Source: Evernia prunastri
Lineage: Eukaryota; Ascomycota; Lecanoromycetes; Lecanorales; Parmeliaceae
Direction: 5' to 3'
Length of the DNA: 64,000 bases
Assembly (NCBI GenBank): GCA_003184365.1
Contig: NKYR01000033.1
Location: 249,728 to 313,727, forward strand
Of the stretch, positions 9,927 to 21,384 are shown piece after piece. Both the position numbers and the translations under genes were made by a program. Positions within the stretch are counted from its first letter, which is position 1. The number at the start of each line of letters is the position of its first letter. The notes beneath the pieces are model-generated. The model saw only the letters and a program-made list of their open reading frames with translations, ran no database searches and was not told the origin of the DNA.

Positions 9927-12683
9927 TCACAGTCCGAAATTCTCGTCAAGCCCATCTAATCCTACCAGGCCATCCATAGCTAACCCACCAAACTCTCCCC
10001 CCATGTCGCAGCTGCTCATTTCCTCACCACTCGTGAGGTCTTCTTCCGAAAAGCTCACACGGCCTTGCGAAGCGTCTGGCTGGTTGCCTGCATTGGAAGG
10101 CACGGCCCAGACTTCGGAACACCAAGCAAAATCGGCAGAAGGAGACGGCGAGACGTACGACGAGAACACGTCCTCGGAAGGAAAGAGGCTGTCTAATGGA
10201 GGCTGCATTTGCGGACTTGCCAGGTCAGGTGCCATAAATCGCTGGCTTGAGCCCGGTGACATGTTATTCGAGCAAGGGGTGGGATCGTTGAAAGAAAGGT
10301 AATCGAGGTTCGGTGGCGTCAAGAAAGGATCCTGCTGCGGAGATTGTGAGGTGGTAGCGTGCCGCGAATACCCATGCTGAGGCATTGGGTCAGATATCAC
10401 TGACGAGACAATATTCTGGCTGGTGCTACGATCGTAGCCTGAGAGCGGCCCTGTTGGTAGGGCTGGAGCAGTAAAACGACGCCCGGTGCTGCTCTCTCGT
10501 TTCACAACCGGCACGTTTCCCGTCGAGAAGCGCGAAGCTATGCTTTGAGCTTTTCGACCCGACTTTGAAGACTCTTTCGGTGCAGCCTTGCTTTCCACTG
10601 ATTTCCGCCTCGCTCCACCCTCTTCTGAGCCTCGAGCGCCCTTGGGAGATCTTTCAATGCTGATCATTGCACACGCAACTTTTTTGAATTCAGCCGCACC
10701 CATTGCTGCATTGCGGTCAAGTATCTCGATAACAGAGCACAGGAGCCTTTGGCTATCCTGGATTAATTTGCCTCTGCGGTCAAGATTAAGTCCTTGGAAG
10801 AGGAGGCCAAATCCTGCAAGAAGCAACAGCTCGCTTTTGTTGAGACAAAATGAAAAACTCATTCTTCGTTCTTCCAGAAGTTGAACGATCTGAACAATGT
10901 GTTTGCTGGATTGGGCAAGAGCGACGACTGAGGGTGAAGCCTTGTTACCGAGGCTGGAACCTACTGCTGGCCGATGGATGAGCGTGCGAATAGAATGATA
11001 AGCGAGAGACTGGTAGAGTCAGTCAGCAATGATATTTGGGTAGTGGCGTAGTGCACCGTACCAGTAGAGGTGACCTGCTGCCAACAGTACTGGTGCTGGG
11101 TTTGTCCTGAACGAACTGCAGTCGAAGATGAGGCGCAAGGCTTCCAAGCCAAAGGTCGAGCTCATCGTTGAGTGCAATAATTGTCTGAAAGGAGATGTCA
11201 TGGGATGGAGCGGCAGGATAGTTTTCTTCCAAAACCTTGGACATAATGCGTGCTACACGGAAGAGAGCCAGGGCACTGGACACTCTCGTAGGTTCGCCAG
11301 GCAACGTTGACTGGAAACCTCGCTCGGAGACATTCTCATCGTCGACATCGGCAGGGTACTCTGCGTGAATATCGTTTTCATTGAGCAGTTTCGGAAGCCC
11401 AAGCAGGGCAGCCGAGAAACTGCGAGGACTTAGTGTTACAGCGTGGGCTTCGCCGTCTATTTTGCTTACCAATCCAATGTATACAAAGTCCAGAATACTT
11501 TCTTCCTTGTTTCACTTGTCAGTGCGCCTAAAGAAAAGCGCTTCTGACTCTGATGGAGCCCAAGGCGATGTGAGAGGCTTATTGCCATGCCTTTATAACG
11601 CAAAAGTTTGCTGTAGTCGGCCTTTGCAATACAGTAGATCTGGGCGAGGACAAGGCATTGGAGAGTAGGCAAAGTGTTCTCAGCCAGCACAGCGTCCAAG
11701 GCCGCCTGCCACTGCAGCTCGAACCCTTGAGTGTTTTGTTTGTTCCACTACTTGAACATTAGCATTTCGCACTTGAATTAGCACATCTTACGCGATGCGT
11801 ACTTCGGCAGATGAAGCTGCGATACCGAAGATGAGATTCAACATTGCAAGAGAATGGTTGTCCTTGACGCCTTCGTGCTCATTCACGTAATCGGCATAGG
11901 CTTTCAACATAGTTGGTCGATGCACAACGGGGAAGAGAGGAGCCCACTCCTGGAAGAAGATGTTGATCATCTGATCTGAGGCGATACGGGAAGGGGTTCT
12001 TGATGCGATGTAAGTAGGAGACCTTTTCGTGGAAGAGTCGGGAGGGTTGTCTGTCTTCCTAGTCGCGAAGAAGGCCTCGCTTTTGAACTCGCTGCACGGC
12101 TTCCCGGACTCCTGAACTTTGGCTTTGAAAGTGTCTATGACTATTAGTGAAGGCCAAGCCGTGCTGAGCACGAGGTCCACCCACCAACAAAGGACCTCCC
12201 GCTTGATGGTCCCATGAAATAGGAGTCCGGTTCACCTCCGTTAAGCAGGCAAGGCGACTGCTGAACCCTGAAAACATCTTCTTTCGGGGCAGATGCTTCG
12301 ATGTTATCTTTAGCCTCTAGCAAGTCGGGCGACGTTGAGAGCGTGCTCGACGGCCGTGTGAGCGAGGAGGAGTTGGAACGAATCCTCGACAATATGTCAA
12401 TCTTTTCATCCTTCTCGTCGAGCAGATCCTTCAGTTCTTTGACTTCGGTTTCGAGAGCTCGCACTCTCTCCTCCAACGATTCCGTGTAACCTCTGGGGAA
12501 AGCTCGACGACTGAGCTTGTCGCTGGTTTTACAAGCGAATCCGACGTTGGCACAGGGTGAGCAGCATGGTGTAATGCCGTCACATCGTATCTTCTTGCTG
12601 CGGCATCTATCGCAGGCCTGAGCGATCCTACTCTGGGCACTTGTGCCGAGTTGGATCACCTTCATGGGTAGGATACCAGGCAT
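9927..12683 (-). CDS. facB: Zn2Cys6 transcription activator FacB/CAT8 (acetate and C2 utilisation)
   Basis: Five exons: 12185-12683, 11803-12134, 11470-11747, 11062-11419 and 9927-11009; 849 residues, close to Aspergillus nidulans FacB as I recall it (about 870). The protein begins MPGILPMKVIQLG. A Zn2Cys6 cluster has Cys24, 27, 34, 41, 44 and 51, followed by the FPRGYTESLEERVRALE linker and a heptad-type coiled coil. The fungal-specific middle domain includes FQEWAPLFPVVHRPTM, LGLPKLLNENDIHAEYP and the SLAYHSIRTLIHRPAV stretch. The C-terminus is Ser/Pro and acidic, as expected of an activation region. All four introns (49-55 bases) are GT-AG and join in frame. Family members turn on acetyl-CoA synthetase, glyoxylate-cycle and gluconeogenic genes in the nucleus and are controlled by carbon catabolite repression. 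A second start (ATG at 12747-12749) lies upstream in frame, but the family begins at 12683. Confidence 0.93.
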
Positions 12684-12944
12684 GATATTAGATATCCGTT
12701 CGTCCGTGGATTTGTTATATTCTATAGAGGAGACTGGCCTGAGGATCAAGTTTGAGTGGAAACATTGATTTGTATAAAGAAAAAGATGGGTAGGGGGGTT
12801 GAATCAAGTGTGCTGTTGAAAGGAGAGGAGAGCGGTATGACGGGTTGACGTATGCCTGATTGAATTGTGGGGTCGGAAGATCATGGACGGGAGGGAAAGG
12901 TAGTAAGTTAGTAGTAGGAAAGGATAGTACCTACCTTACCCTAG

Positions 12945-12982
12945 GTAGTAGAGTAGTAGAGTAGTAGAGTAGTAGAGTAGTA
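12945..12982. repeat. 8-bp tandem repeat (GAGTAGTA)n
   Basis: Four full copies of GAGTAGTA (12951-12982) preceded by a partial copy, about 260 bp upstream of the facB start codon. Confidence 0.95.
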
Positions 12983-13142
12983 AAGTGGAAGTTATTAAAG
13001 TAAGTAGGTAAGGTAAGATATTCATTCAGTAGTAAGCCATGCCAATTGGCAATTGGCAATTAATACTACTTACTTACTACTCACACCTTCAATAAATAAT
13101 AAAAAAATAGATACTGTAATACCGTAATATCGGAGGAGACAA

Positions 13143-13162
13143 ACACACACACACACACACAC
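13143..13162. repeat. AC dinucleotide microsatellite
   Basis: Ten perfect AC units in the facB upstream region. Confidence 0.95.
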
Positions 13163-14018
13163 TTGATTTATTTTACTTTTATCAAAAGGTTTTAGTCTGA
13201 AATATTCCATATCCTCTCCTTTGCCTGTGGGTTTCGTCATTACCTACCTATTGGTTCCAATGTAACAATGGAAGGCTTTTTACTTTTTACCTCTTTTTCC
13301 CCATACCGCCTCTTTGCTGTTATCTCCGATATGTATGTATCATAATCAAGTACCTACTCTAGGTAGTCTCTAGAGTCTAGAGTAATGTAAAGTAGAGTAG
13401 TAATCAATAATCATGCTGCATGTGCATGCATATGCATATGCAATGGCAATGGCAATGGAGCACTGCATGCATGATCATTATTTATGAATGATGATTTCCC
13501 CAAAATCTCCATCATTACATTACTAGTACTCTAGCTTCAACATCAGCTCGTGTGGCTTTCTTAGCGCCAAACATGTCAGTCCGCCAAGGCTTAGCTTACC
13601 CACTAGGGAGAATGCGGGGTATCCACCTCCGTTCCTATCATCGACTCCGGATTCTAGAACTTCCGTCTCTTTCAGGGCAAGCTTGCGATGAGAACGTAAC
13701 GATAATACGGGTACTACGCATGCCATGCGGAAGTGTGTTAGGGAAATTGTGTATTGGTGTCCTTGCTCTATCAAGTAACTCACTTCTGGAGTCTGAACCA
13801 GAAAGTAAACCATATTTGCTTCACCTTGTCCACGTTGCAACTTGCAACCAAGATCAAAAGGTCCTTTCCCTTGCTCTCTACATACTCTTCCTGCCAAGGT
13901 TTTTCTCGTCTCCGGAATGCGGTGTAGCAGTGTGTCGCTGCATTTACTTAGTAATAAACAAGTGCCGTCAACCACAACCAAGAATTTAAATTTCTCGGAG
14001 TCAGAACTCCATCGTTGC

Positions 14019-15568
14019 TCAGGAAAAGTCGTCTTCGGACACGCTCGGATTCTCGGCCATGGCAGTGCCAAGATATTCTTGGACGACTCGTGACTCCAAT
14101 AATTGGCATTTCTGATGATCCACACGTTAGTGTGAGCATTTGCTTCTCCCATCCACAGTCTCAAAGTACCTGGGTCTCAAAATCCCCGTGGGCCTGCAGC
14201 AATAACATCTCTTCTAAATCGCGCAAGCGCGTTGCCTTCTCATGAATATCATTATCAACCTTCTCGGTAATCAACAACTCCTCGATGAAGCTCTTGCTGC
14301 TCTCAAGCCTGAGGAGCTGCTGTTCGACTCGACTTTGAAGTGTAGTGACCGCTCGTAATTCAAACACATCCCACAACAGCTCCCCTTTCAGCAGCGTAAC
14401 TAGATTTGACATGTCTGTCACTTCTTCCTCTTTCCAAAAAGTTTGCAGCTCCCTTTCACCATCATTTTTCTGCAAGAGCTTGAAGACAAGACCGTCCTCT
14501 TCGTTGACACAAAGCAGCCATATGAATGACGACTCCCACTCTGTAGAATTACCATCAAGAAAAAGACGAAAGCCTGGTGCTGATCGAGCAACGGCTTTCT
14601 TCGCCAGCTTCAGAGGATCGTTATCCGGAATGTGAAGTTCAAGAAATAGCTCTCGGGCTGACTCTACGGTCGACTCGATGAACCCATACGAGAATAGCAT
14701 CTCGCAGGCACCTTTGTCGTCTCCATACGTGATTGAAATCTCGTCGTTTGAACTCAAAAATTTACCTTCTCGAAGGACAAGAATAGCATTCCCATCACTG
14801 TCGGTCTCATATAAGGCACTGGTGCTTTCGCCCGAAGCATGGTTTGCCATATCAATGCAGGGAACCATGGAATGTCCGGTCCCAGGTAAGTCTAAAGCAC
14901 GAGATCTATACATCGCATCGACCGTTTTCCAGTCATAGAACGTCAATGTACCGTTGTCTGCGCTCCACCAGCATCTCTGACACCAATCGATTGACGACGT
15001 CTTCTCCTTTAGGAGAGTGAATTCGCGATCCAAGCTGCTCAGTTTAGCACTCAGAGCTGCTTCAAGAGACGTTCCAATGATTAACGTTCGTTCGCTCTCA
15101 TTCCAAAACGTAGGCAGCTGGGATCCCTTGAGTGGAAGAAACTTCACGTATGCGCTGAACGGATTCGAGACTCCTATGGTACGTCCAGTGGCCCCATTGG
15201 TCAGTTGCAGTAGCAAGAATATCAGGATGGCTCCCCTTGCTGTCTGACACCCGTTAGTCCATGCCCAGAAGCCTCGAAATCTTATTCGTAGCTTGCGGGC
15301 CAGATACCCTTGCGTAATCTTCAGTAGCTTCGAGGACCTGCCGTAGATGCTTGTCTGACTTCGCATGTACCCAGACGTTTTCAAGAGACAAGACGAGGTC
15401 GTTCGGGACTGTCATGAGCAACGGGTTCTTTGTTGACCTCTCGACAGTCGTGACCAAGCCTGAACCCTTGTTGCCTTGTAAAGCGGAGACTTTGACCCCT
15501 TCGAATTCGACATGGTTCAACCGAGTCCAAGTAGCCAATTGATCAATGTGCAACGTCTCCCAGCGCAT
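14019..15568 (-). CDS. SET-domain protein lysine methyltransferase (SETD3/Rubisco-LSMT type)
   Basis: Three exons: 15308-15568, 14170-15243 and 14019-14111; 475 residues. The N-terminus has a FEGVKVSALQGNKGSGLVTT motif, typical of the SET start in this class. Asn221-His222 (CIDMANHAS) and ITYGDDKGACEMLFSYGF (258-275) are the SAM and substrate pocket motifs. A C-terminal helical region resembles the Rubisco-LSMT substrate-binding domain. The last intron (14112-14169) has GTACTT, CTAAC and CAG and joins to a coherent 30-residue tail; if it is not spliced the protein ends at 14161 instead. Relatives methylate ribosomal, elongation-factor or actin lysine/histidine residues; the substrate here cannot be read from sequence. 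It is divergent from the next gene over a 370-bp promoter. Confidence 0.85.
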
Positions 15569-15938
15569 TATAGGTATCTACGAACATGAACTACTACCCC
15601 ACGACGTGATATGGTGTAATAAGTAGAGCTATTGACCGATTTGAGAGATATGGCTAAAATCGATGCAAGAGTGAGATTTTACTCATTGATTTGATTGATA
15701 TTTTTGGATAGATATGTACGATGGTACTCAGAATACTCCGTACACGTTTTTGGATACGCTAAAACCTCGGCTTTCTCCGAGGTACCTTATATTTACTGAT
15801 GACGGCATTGGCAACATTTGGTTGTGCTAGAGATTGCGCTCCTCTCGTACTTGCTAGATGTTTATGATAATCAATTCAAGGTCTTTCATTCCCTTCCACG
15901 TGACAAGTATTCCGCCTTCCTTCCTACACAACCTGATT
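15569..15938. promoter_or_regulatory. Bidirectional promoter region
   Basis: A 370-bp gap between divergent start codons of the SET gene (-) and the small mitochondrial-type protein (+). It is AT-rich near 15600-15760 and becomes CT-rich toward the plus-strand gene. No specific factor site is claimed. Confidence 0.6.
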
Positions 15939-16369
15939 ATGTCTGCTCTCCGTACCTCCGTTCATGCCCGGACACTCCTCCGCACGAGTTCCCGCACCTC
16001 GTCTCGATCTCTCCCATCAATCACCCATAAGGGCTTCGCCTCTGGTATATCAGATTGGTCGGGTCGTCAGCCTCAGGAGCACGTTCAAAACCGTAAGGAC
16101 GAGCTAGACGTTCAATCGGGGGCCTCGCAGTCTGGGAAAAGAGACAGGACTGCGGATAACGAGAACTCAAGTCAGGGTGCCTCGGAAAGAGATGCAGGAA
16201 ATCAGAATGAGCAGGCCAAGAAGGACCATCCAGAGGCTCCAGGGCCAGTGATTGGTATGAATGATGAGAGGGGTGGGGTAAGTCTATGACCCACTCTTAT
16301 TGGGAGCAGGTCCGTCAAGTGGTCTCGAAAAGTATACTGATGATTGCGTAGAAGGGTCACAAGGATTAG
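15939..16369 (+). CDS. Small mitochondrial-type hydrophilic protein
   Basis: Two exons, 15939-16277 and 16352-16369; 118 residues. The start is the ATG of MSALRTSVHARTLLRTSS, an Arg/Ser-rich amphipathic leader that looks like a mitochondrial presequence; an upstream in-frame ATG at about 15858 would add residues unlike a presequence. The body is rich in Gln, Asn, Glu and Lys and looks disordered. The last exon adds only KGHKD, giving the ending MNDERGGKGHKD, which I recall from small conserved ascomycete proteins. The intron (74 bases) starts GTAAGT. Function is unknown. Confidence 0.75.
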
Positions 16370-16731
16370 ATCAAACTAGCAGGAGTTCAACGATGGCTAT
16401 ACTGCCGAGTGTGCATGCGTCGGTGTCTAGTGGTGTCAAATGGGCGTCATGGAAAGAGCATTCGGTTGAGCTGCATAATTGAAACCCTTTTGCCTGTCTG
16501 TTCTTAGCATGTAAACACGAGAGTCTGGAGGTACAGCGATTCCTCGTTTCGCGGATCTTGTGGTAGTAGTCTCAGAATTGGGGCGTGGACTCCGAAGAGA
16601 GTGGAGTAGAAATATGAGAACCGTAGTGCAGCCCTACCAAGCGCAATCAGTATCGCTTTCGGGCATCCCTCAAATCTTTCATACCACAGCATGCTCTACT
16701 TGTAGATCATAATGGCTTTTTGAGAGGAACA
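16370..16731. other. Intergenic region
   Basis: Tandem gap between two plus-strand genes. It should hold the 3' end of the small protein gene and the promoter of the GTPase gene. I see no further feature. Confidence 0.6.
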
Positions 16732-18664
16732 ATGCCTCGAGATCCATTGATAGGTCTAGTCGGGAAGCCGTCATCTGGCAAATCCACCACTTTGAACAGG
16801 TACTTATGTCGAGCCTCAGTCCTGAGTTCTAATACCGAAACACTCTTCTGACCGCCTGTGATCACACTTAGCCTTACAGACGCCAGCTCCAAAGTCGGCA
16901 AGTCTACAAAAGTTGTACATTCGACTGAAAGTTTGACTGACCAGGCGATGCAGGAAACTTTCCGTAAGACACTTACCTCCCTGAGAAGTAGCGCACATAC
17001 TCATTCACGCTAGATTTACTACGATCGATCCTCAGCGTGGGATCGGTTACGTTCAGATATCCTGTGCCTGCGCCCGATATGACGTTTCCGATCGCTGCAA
17101 GCCCAACTATGGTGCTTGCGTAGAAGGAAAGCGTTCAGTCCCAATTGAGCTGCTAGATGTCGCCGGGTTAGTCCCTGGTGCACACCTAGGGAAAGGGCTC
17201 GGCAACAAATTCCTGGACGACCTGAGGCATGCAGACGCCTTGGTACATGTTGTTGACGTCAGTGGGACTACAGATGCAGAAGGTAAGGTTGGATCTAAGC
17301 TGGATTTGTTAAGGGAGCTAGAACGGCTGATGGGTCTGGTGCTCAGGAAAGGCCACCAGAGGTTACGATCCATCGCAGGATATTGTGTGGCTTAGGTCGG
17401 AAATTGTAAGATGGATAGAAGGCAATCTAATGGAGAAGTGGTGGGTATAGGATTCAAAGCCTCTCATTGCCGAAGCTGATGTTCACCCAGGGGCTCCATC
17501 AAACGTCGTCATGTTGCCACCAGTACGTAACAGTAACCGCTGTTCTTTCTACCTTGCTGATTGTTGAAGAGGCGAACCCTGTGGAGACGCTCCAGAATCA
17601 ATTCTCTGGGTACGGGAGCACACCGCAAACAGTCGCCCGCACGCTGGACCGCTTGAAACTCAAGGAGTCGCTTGAACATTGGTCATCTGAGATTATAAAC
17701 TCCGTCGTTAACGCTTTCATCGACGAAAAATTCCCTACCGTCTTCGCGCTGAACAAAATCGACCACCCAGACGCCGACAAAAACATATCAAAGATTGCAA
17801 AAATGCAAGATCCACAATCAATAGTCCTGTGCTCGGCCATATCAGAAATTTTCCTGAGGAAGCTGGCGAAGCAGGGGTTTGTACGCTATGTCGAAGGCAG
17901 CGAGTTTGTGGACACGAGGGACAATCTCCTGGAAATGGGCGAGGCAGATGGAGGCGGACTGAAAGAGCTGGATGAGAAGCTAAAATCCAGGATTGAAAAT
18001 CTGAAGGATATGGTTCTGTACAGGTTTGGTTCGACGGGCGTTGTGCAAGTGCTGTCACGTACGTATCCTTCCGAAGTCAAACTTTCTCCTCTGAACTTAA
18101 GCTTCAGTCTTGGGATAAGGATCAGGAGTGTCAACTCTCTGAATCTCCCTTGGCTCGCGATAATCCCTCAAACAAGCACGACTGACTTTGAAACCATGAT
18201 CCAGGAGCGGCGGAGCTTTTGGGTCTGGTACCTGTCTTCCCCGTCAAGAATATACATGGTTTTGGTGCGGGGCCTGGGAGCAATGCCGTATTCAGAGATT
18301 GCTTCACGGTGAAAAAAGGCACAACTGTGAGGGACTGCGCAAGAAAAATCAGTGAGTCATGATTTCCGAGCCATTTCTTCCTGATACATATTGCATTTTG
18401 GTTGTAAGACATGTCGTAGGAGTCAGCTCCTCCCGGGACATGTTTCACGACTCCAAGTTGGTCCCAGAAGAGATATGCTAACTCCGAAAATCATGAAGTG
18501 GGAGACGCGCCGTTAGCGTACGTGGAGGGTGCTTCAGGGGTTAGGGTCTCGGAGGATGAGACGGTGGAAGTAGGGAAGAACGATGTTAGTTACAGGGTCT
18601 GAAGGATACCGGAACTGGTGCTAACATGGTAGTATAGGTACTATCCTTCAAGGTCGGTCGATGA
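16732..18664 (+). CDS. OBG/YchF-class GTPase, yeast YGR210C family
   Basis: Ten exons: 16732-16799, 16872-16897, 16954-16963, 17014-17282, 17347-17440, 17491-17522, 17570-18058, 18205-18351, 18499-18584 and 18638-18664; total 1,248 nt, 415 residues, close to the family length. P-loop GKPSSGKST (11-19); TTID after the NFPF switch segment; DVAG (83-86, G3); NKID (228-231, G4). Four Cys (52, 54, 63, 70) in an inserted loop could bind a metal. The C-terminus ends in a TGS/YchF_C-like fold, finishing LSFKVGR. Relatives are poorly characterised GTPases conserved from archaea to fungi, thought to touch ribosomes. The second intron is GC-AG (16898-16953) and the third exon is only 10 nt; both are forced by the conserved VGNFPFTT run. 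All other introns are GT-AG. Confidence 0.9.
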
Positions 18665-20643
18665 CAATCAAGCTTGCCAGATATGTGAAAATCATCAGCG
18701 AAAAGGATCTACTCCAAGGCATGAGGCCTCATAGGGTTACGAAAGTCAACAAAGTATACGTTGCATCTGCCCTCTAGCATGAGCAAATAGTCCAGAATAA
18801 CGGGCTCTCCCTGTCCCGGCAGATTTACGGTCCTACTTGGTGGGATTGACAACAGACAATTCTTCTTCTCGGGCATCCTCTCAAGGCATACAGCCTCAAC
18901 GATGATCTCGATCCTTACAATGTCGTCTGATATGTCTATTGTCATTCATCCTACTGGGCCTATGGGTTCCCGGACCTTCCCATATGCGTAGAATACTTTA
19001 TCACAAACAAAAATCTGAGCTCCACGATGCGGATCGAACCAACCGATTCCAGTACTATGGTAATTCTTCCCTCTAAGACCCTATCGGCAGTCAACACTTC
19101 TCCCTAAATACATATGGGCCTGTTTCTACCCTTAGAGTACAGGCCGAGAATAAGTTGGAAGACACTACTCGGCCGTACCGAAGAACCGTAAGTCTATGTC
19201 ATGGGTCTCGAGCAGTCGAACGGCGACAGGCAGGCTTTCCGCATGTTCTACTGACGCGTGAGTGGAACCACTACATCTCTTTTTTCAAAGTAGCATACAT
19301 TCACGTGTCGAAGCCAGCAGATCTCGCCGGGCACTGTCAGCTCCAGAAATCCAATTGCCGGAGCGAGGCAAAGGACGACAAGGCATTTTAATGGAACGGA
19401 AAGAAGTCTAGGCACACTGTTTCCGCAACAGGTTCGAGCCTTTCAATTGGCAGTAGCATGATAGCCTTATGATCGCCTGGCCCAAGAGCACTGATATCAA
19501 CTGATGAATCATCTTTTTTGATCGAGCCTCAAGCTACGATTCTGGGCGGTCTGCCCAATGGCGCAGGGCTTTTGAAAGGCAAGGTCTCACATTTCAATGG
19601 TGTCTGGTTCCAGACGGCGAACACAAAAGACCATCAGGTGCTCTTATCTTCAGAGAGGTGTGCAGATAAGGATACATAGTGTCTTCTGTCCATTTACAGT
19701 TACCCCCGAGCAAAAAGTACCGGTGATGCACACCTCATCCTCAAAGCTTGACGACATCTTCCTACGACTCTGACAGCAGAACATAAGGACAGTGAAAACG
19801 TAGGAGACTTGAAAAAAGGTCGTCATACCCCCTCGTTTTTGAACGTCTGGTCCTGTGCCTCGGCAGCTGCACTCTGAGCACCGAGGATATCCCTGTCAAT
19901 TGCGGAAGACCGCGTTGAAAAGTTATGAAGCCGCTCAAGGAGCCATTCCAGTACCAGAAAAGGCTGCCGTTTAGTAGTGGCGGTCCGAAGGTCTCAGGCA
20001 TGAGACAGCGGGCGGGGAGGGAACACGCCCGGAAAAAGAGAATGCTTGAATTTGCCGTAGACTGGGTGCATTTTGAGTCTTATTTGACTGGGAAGAGATT
20101 ATACGCTACTGGAGAAACAGTAGCGTGAAAATCATCTAAACAGAAGCGGACATAGGGAGAGCAGTGCAGGGGAAGACCGCTTAGTTCGGAACATTAGGAA
20201 GCCAATATAGAGTCAAGAACAATGCATTGTTCGACTGCGATCCGGACGAATTAGCTCAACTTTGCATTATGGCACCTGGATGGTAGAGGTGTATATATAG
20301 GAGCTAAACCGGTCATCAGATCTGTTGCATTTTCCAAAGCTGTGATGTGGATCCTCTGGTATATACTGTAGAAAGATCGTGAATGATATAGGGTGTCTAC
20401 TTGCAAAGCAAGAAAATGGGCAAACCACCAGCAGTCCCCGAGAAAGTGTACATTTGCAAGCAAAGATGGGAAGATTGATCTAGTAGTGAGAGACCGACCC
20501 AGATCTAACCTTATTGATCTCCAAGCCCGTCATGCCGGGAATGACCCGCACCACCCAGCGCATTTGCCAAGTCCGCAGTGATATTCCATCCTTGAAGCCC
20601 GTGGATCCGACATCTGTAACTCTCCAGAGTGAAGGGTCTAAAG
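18665..20643. other. Two-kilobase region without a supported gene
   Basis: Several fragments look mildly coding but do not join: a 78-codon ATG frame at 18709-18945 (-), an open stretch at about 19480-19678 (+) containing ILGGLPNGAGLLKGKVSHF, and a 79-codon frame at 19762-20001 (-). None has a domain I know. It may be a decayed gene or untranslated DNA. A GGTTCGAGCC at 19430-19439 resembles a tRNA T-arm but has no pairing stem. Confidence 0.4.
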
Positions 20644-21384
20644 ATGAAGCTGCTCGGTCATCTCCTTACACTCTGTGGCAGTTTTGGCTCATCTAGAGTG
20701 AGCAACCATACTGTCATCAGTGTTTGTTTAAATTTACTCCTGCCTTGATGACCATACTGACCGCAACAGTTTGACGACATTCCCACATTTCACGGCCTTG
20801 CAAGCGTGCCCACTCCCTACCAGCATTTGTCTTTCTCATCATACAGTGTCCTTACGCCGCGAGACCCAGCTCTGCAAGGAATCATTTCTGAAAAGGACCT
20901 CAATTGCGCCGTCTCCTCTCCCAATGCCCTGATCGGCTCACGTCCAACGGAGAATGCAGAAGGAGCATATTTTGAAATTACCAATGCGACGTTGATGGTC
21001 GAGGAAGGCCTTCAGCCGTACTTTTCGCTGAAGTCGTTCTACATCAAGCCAATGGATGCCCCAGCGCCGGGGACGAAAGTCTCTGTGATAGGCTATACGA
21101 AGACTCGTAAGGAACCCTTTGTATGGCATGTCGATTTTCCGAGTGGATACCATCTACCTTTCTTGGTCAAGATGGAGGAATACAGCGGTGAGGAGTGGAA
21201 AGAGATGCAGAAGGTTCACATCGTCGCCGACTTTGGCTACGATGACTTGGATTGGGAGTTTTGTGTTGACGACATTGAACTGCAGTTCTTCACGCTTCCC
21301 GTTTCATTTGCACGTAAAGCCGCGCATTGGAAGGAGATCATCCGAAACAATGTTCCAAGCTTGTGCTATTGGGAACAGAGTTGA
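20644..21384 (+). CDS. Secreted conserved fungal protein of unknown function
   Basis: Two exons, 20644-20697 and 20770-21384; 222 residues. Exon 1 encodes MKLLGHLLTLCGSFGSSR, a short signal peptide, and the 72-base intron (GTGAGC, branch CTGAC, CAACAG) joins to FDDIPTFHGLASVPTPYQHL. The body has SYSVLTPRDPALQGIIS, LNCAVSSPNAL, SFYIKPMDAPAPG, WHVDFPSGYHLPF and DLDWEFCVDDIEL; I recognise this as a family common in ascomycete secretomes with no assigned role, probably a beta-sandwich. Two Cys (in LNCAVSS and FCVDD) could pair. An extracellular location is inferred from the leader. Confidence 0.78.

Larger units (their letters stand above)
12684..14018. other. facB upstream region rich in simple repeats
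   Basis: About 1.3 kb of AT-rich DNA between facB and the 3' end of the SET gene, both on the minus strand. It holds an 8-bp tandem repeat, an AC microsatellite, TACCTA-type motifs (12929-12946, 13242-13249, 13349-13366) and short GGCAAT and GCATAT repeats at 13421-13460. A long minus frame over 13523-14164 has no recognisable domain and overlaps the SET gene's last exon in another phase. Confidence 0.6.

Noticed and set aside
13523..14164. 213-codon minus frame
   Set aside because: No domain, and it overlaps the last exon and intron of the SET gene in another phase, where the SET tail is the better reading.
19021..19440. tRNA-like T-arm sequences (GGTTCGAGCC plus, GGTTCGATCC minus)
   Set aside because: No matching stems for a T-arm or acceptor, and no anticodon arm in the right spacing.
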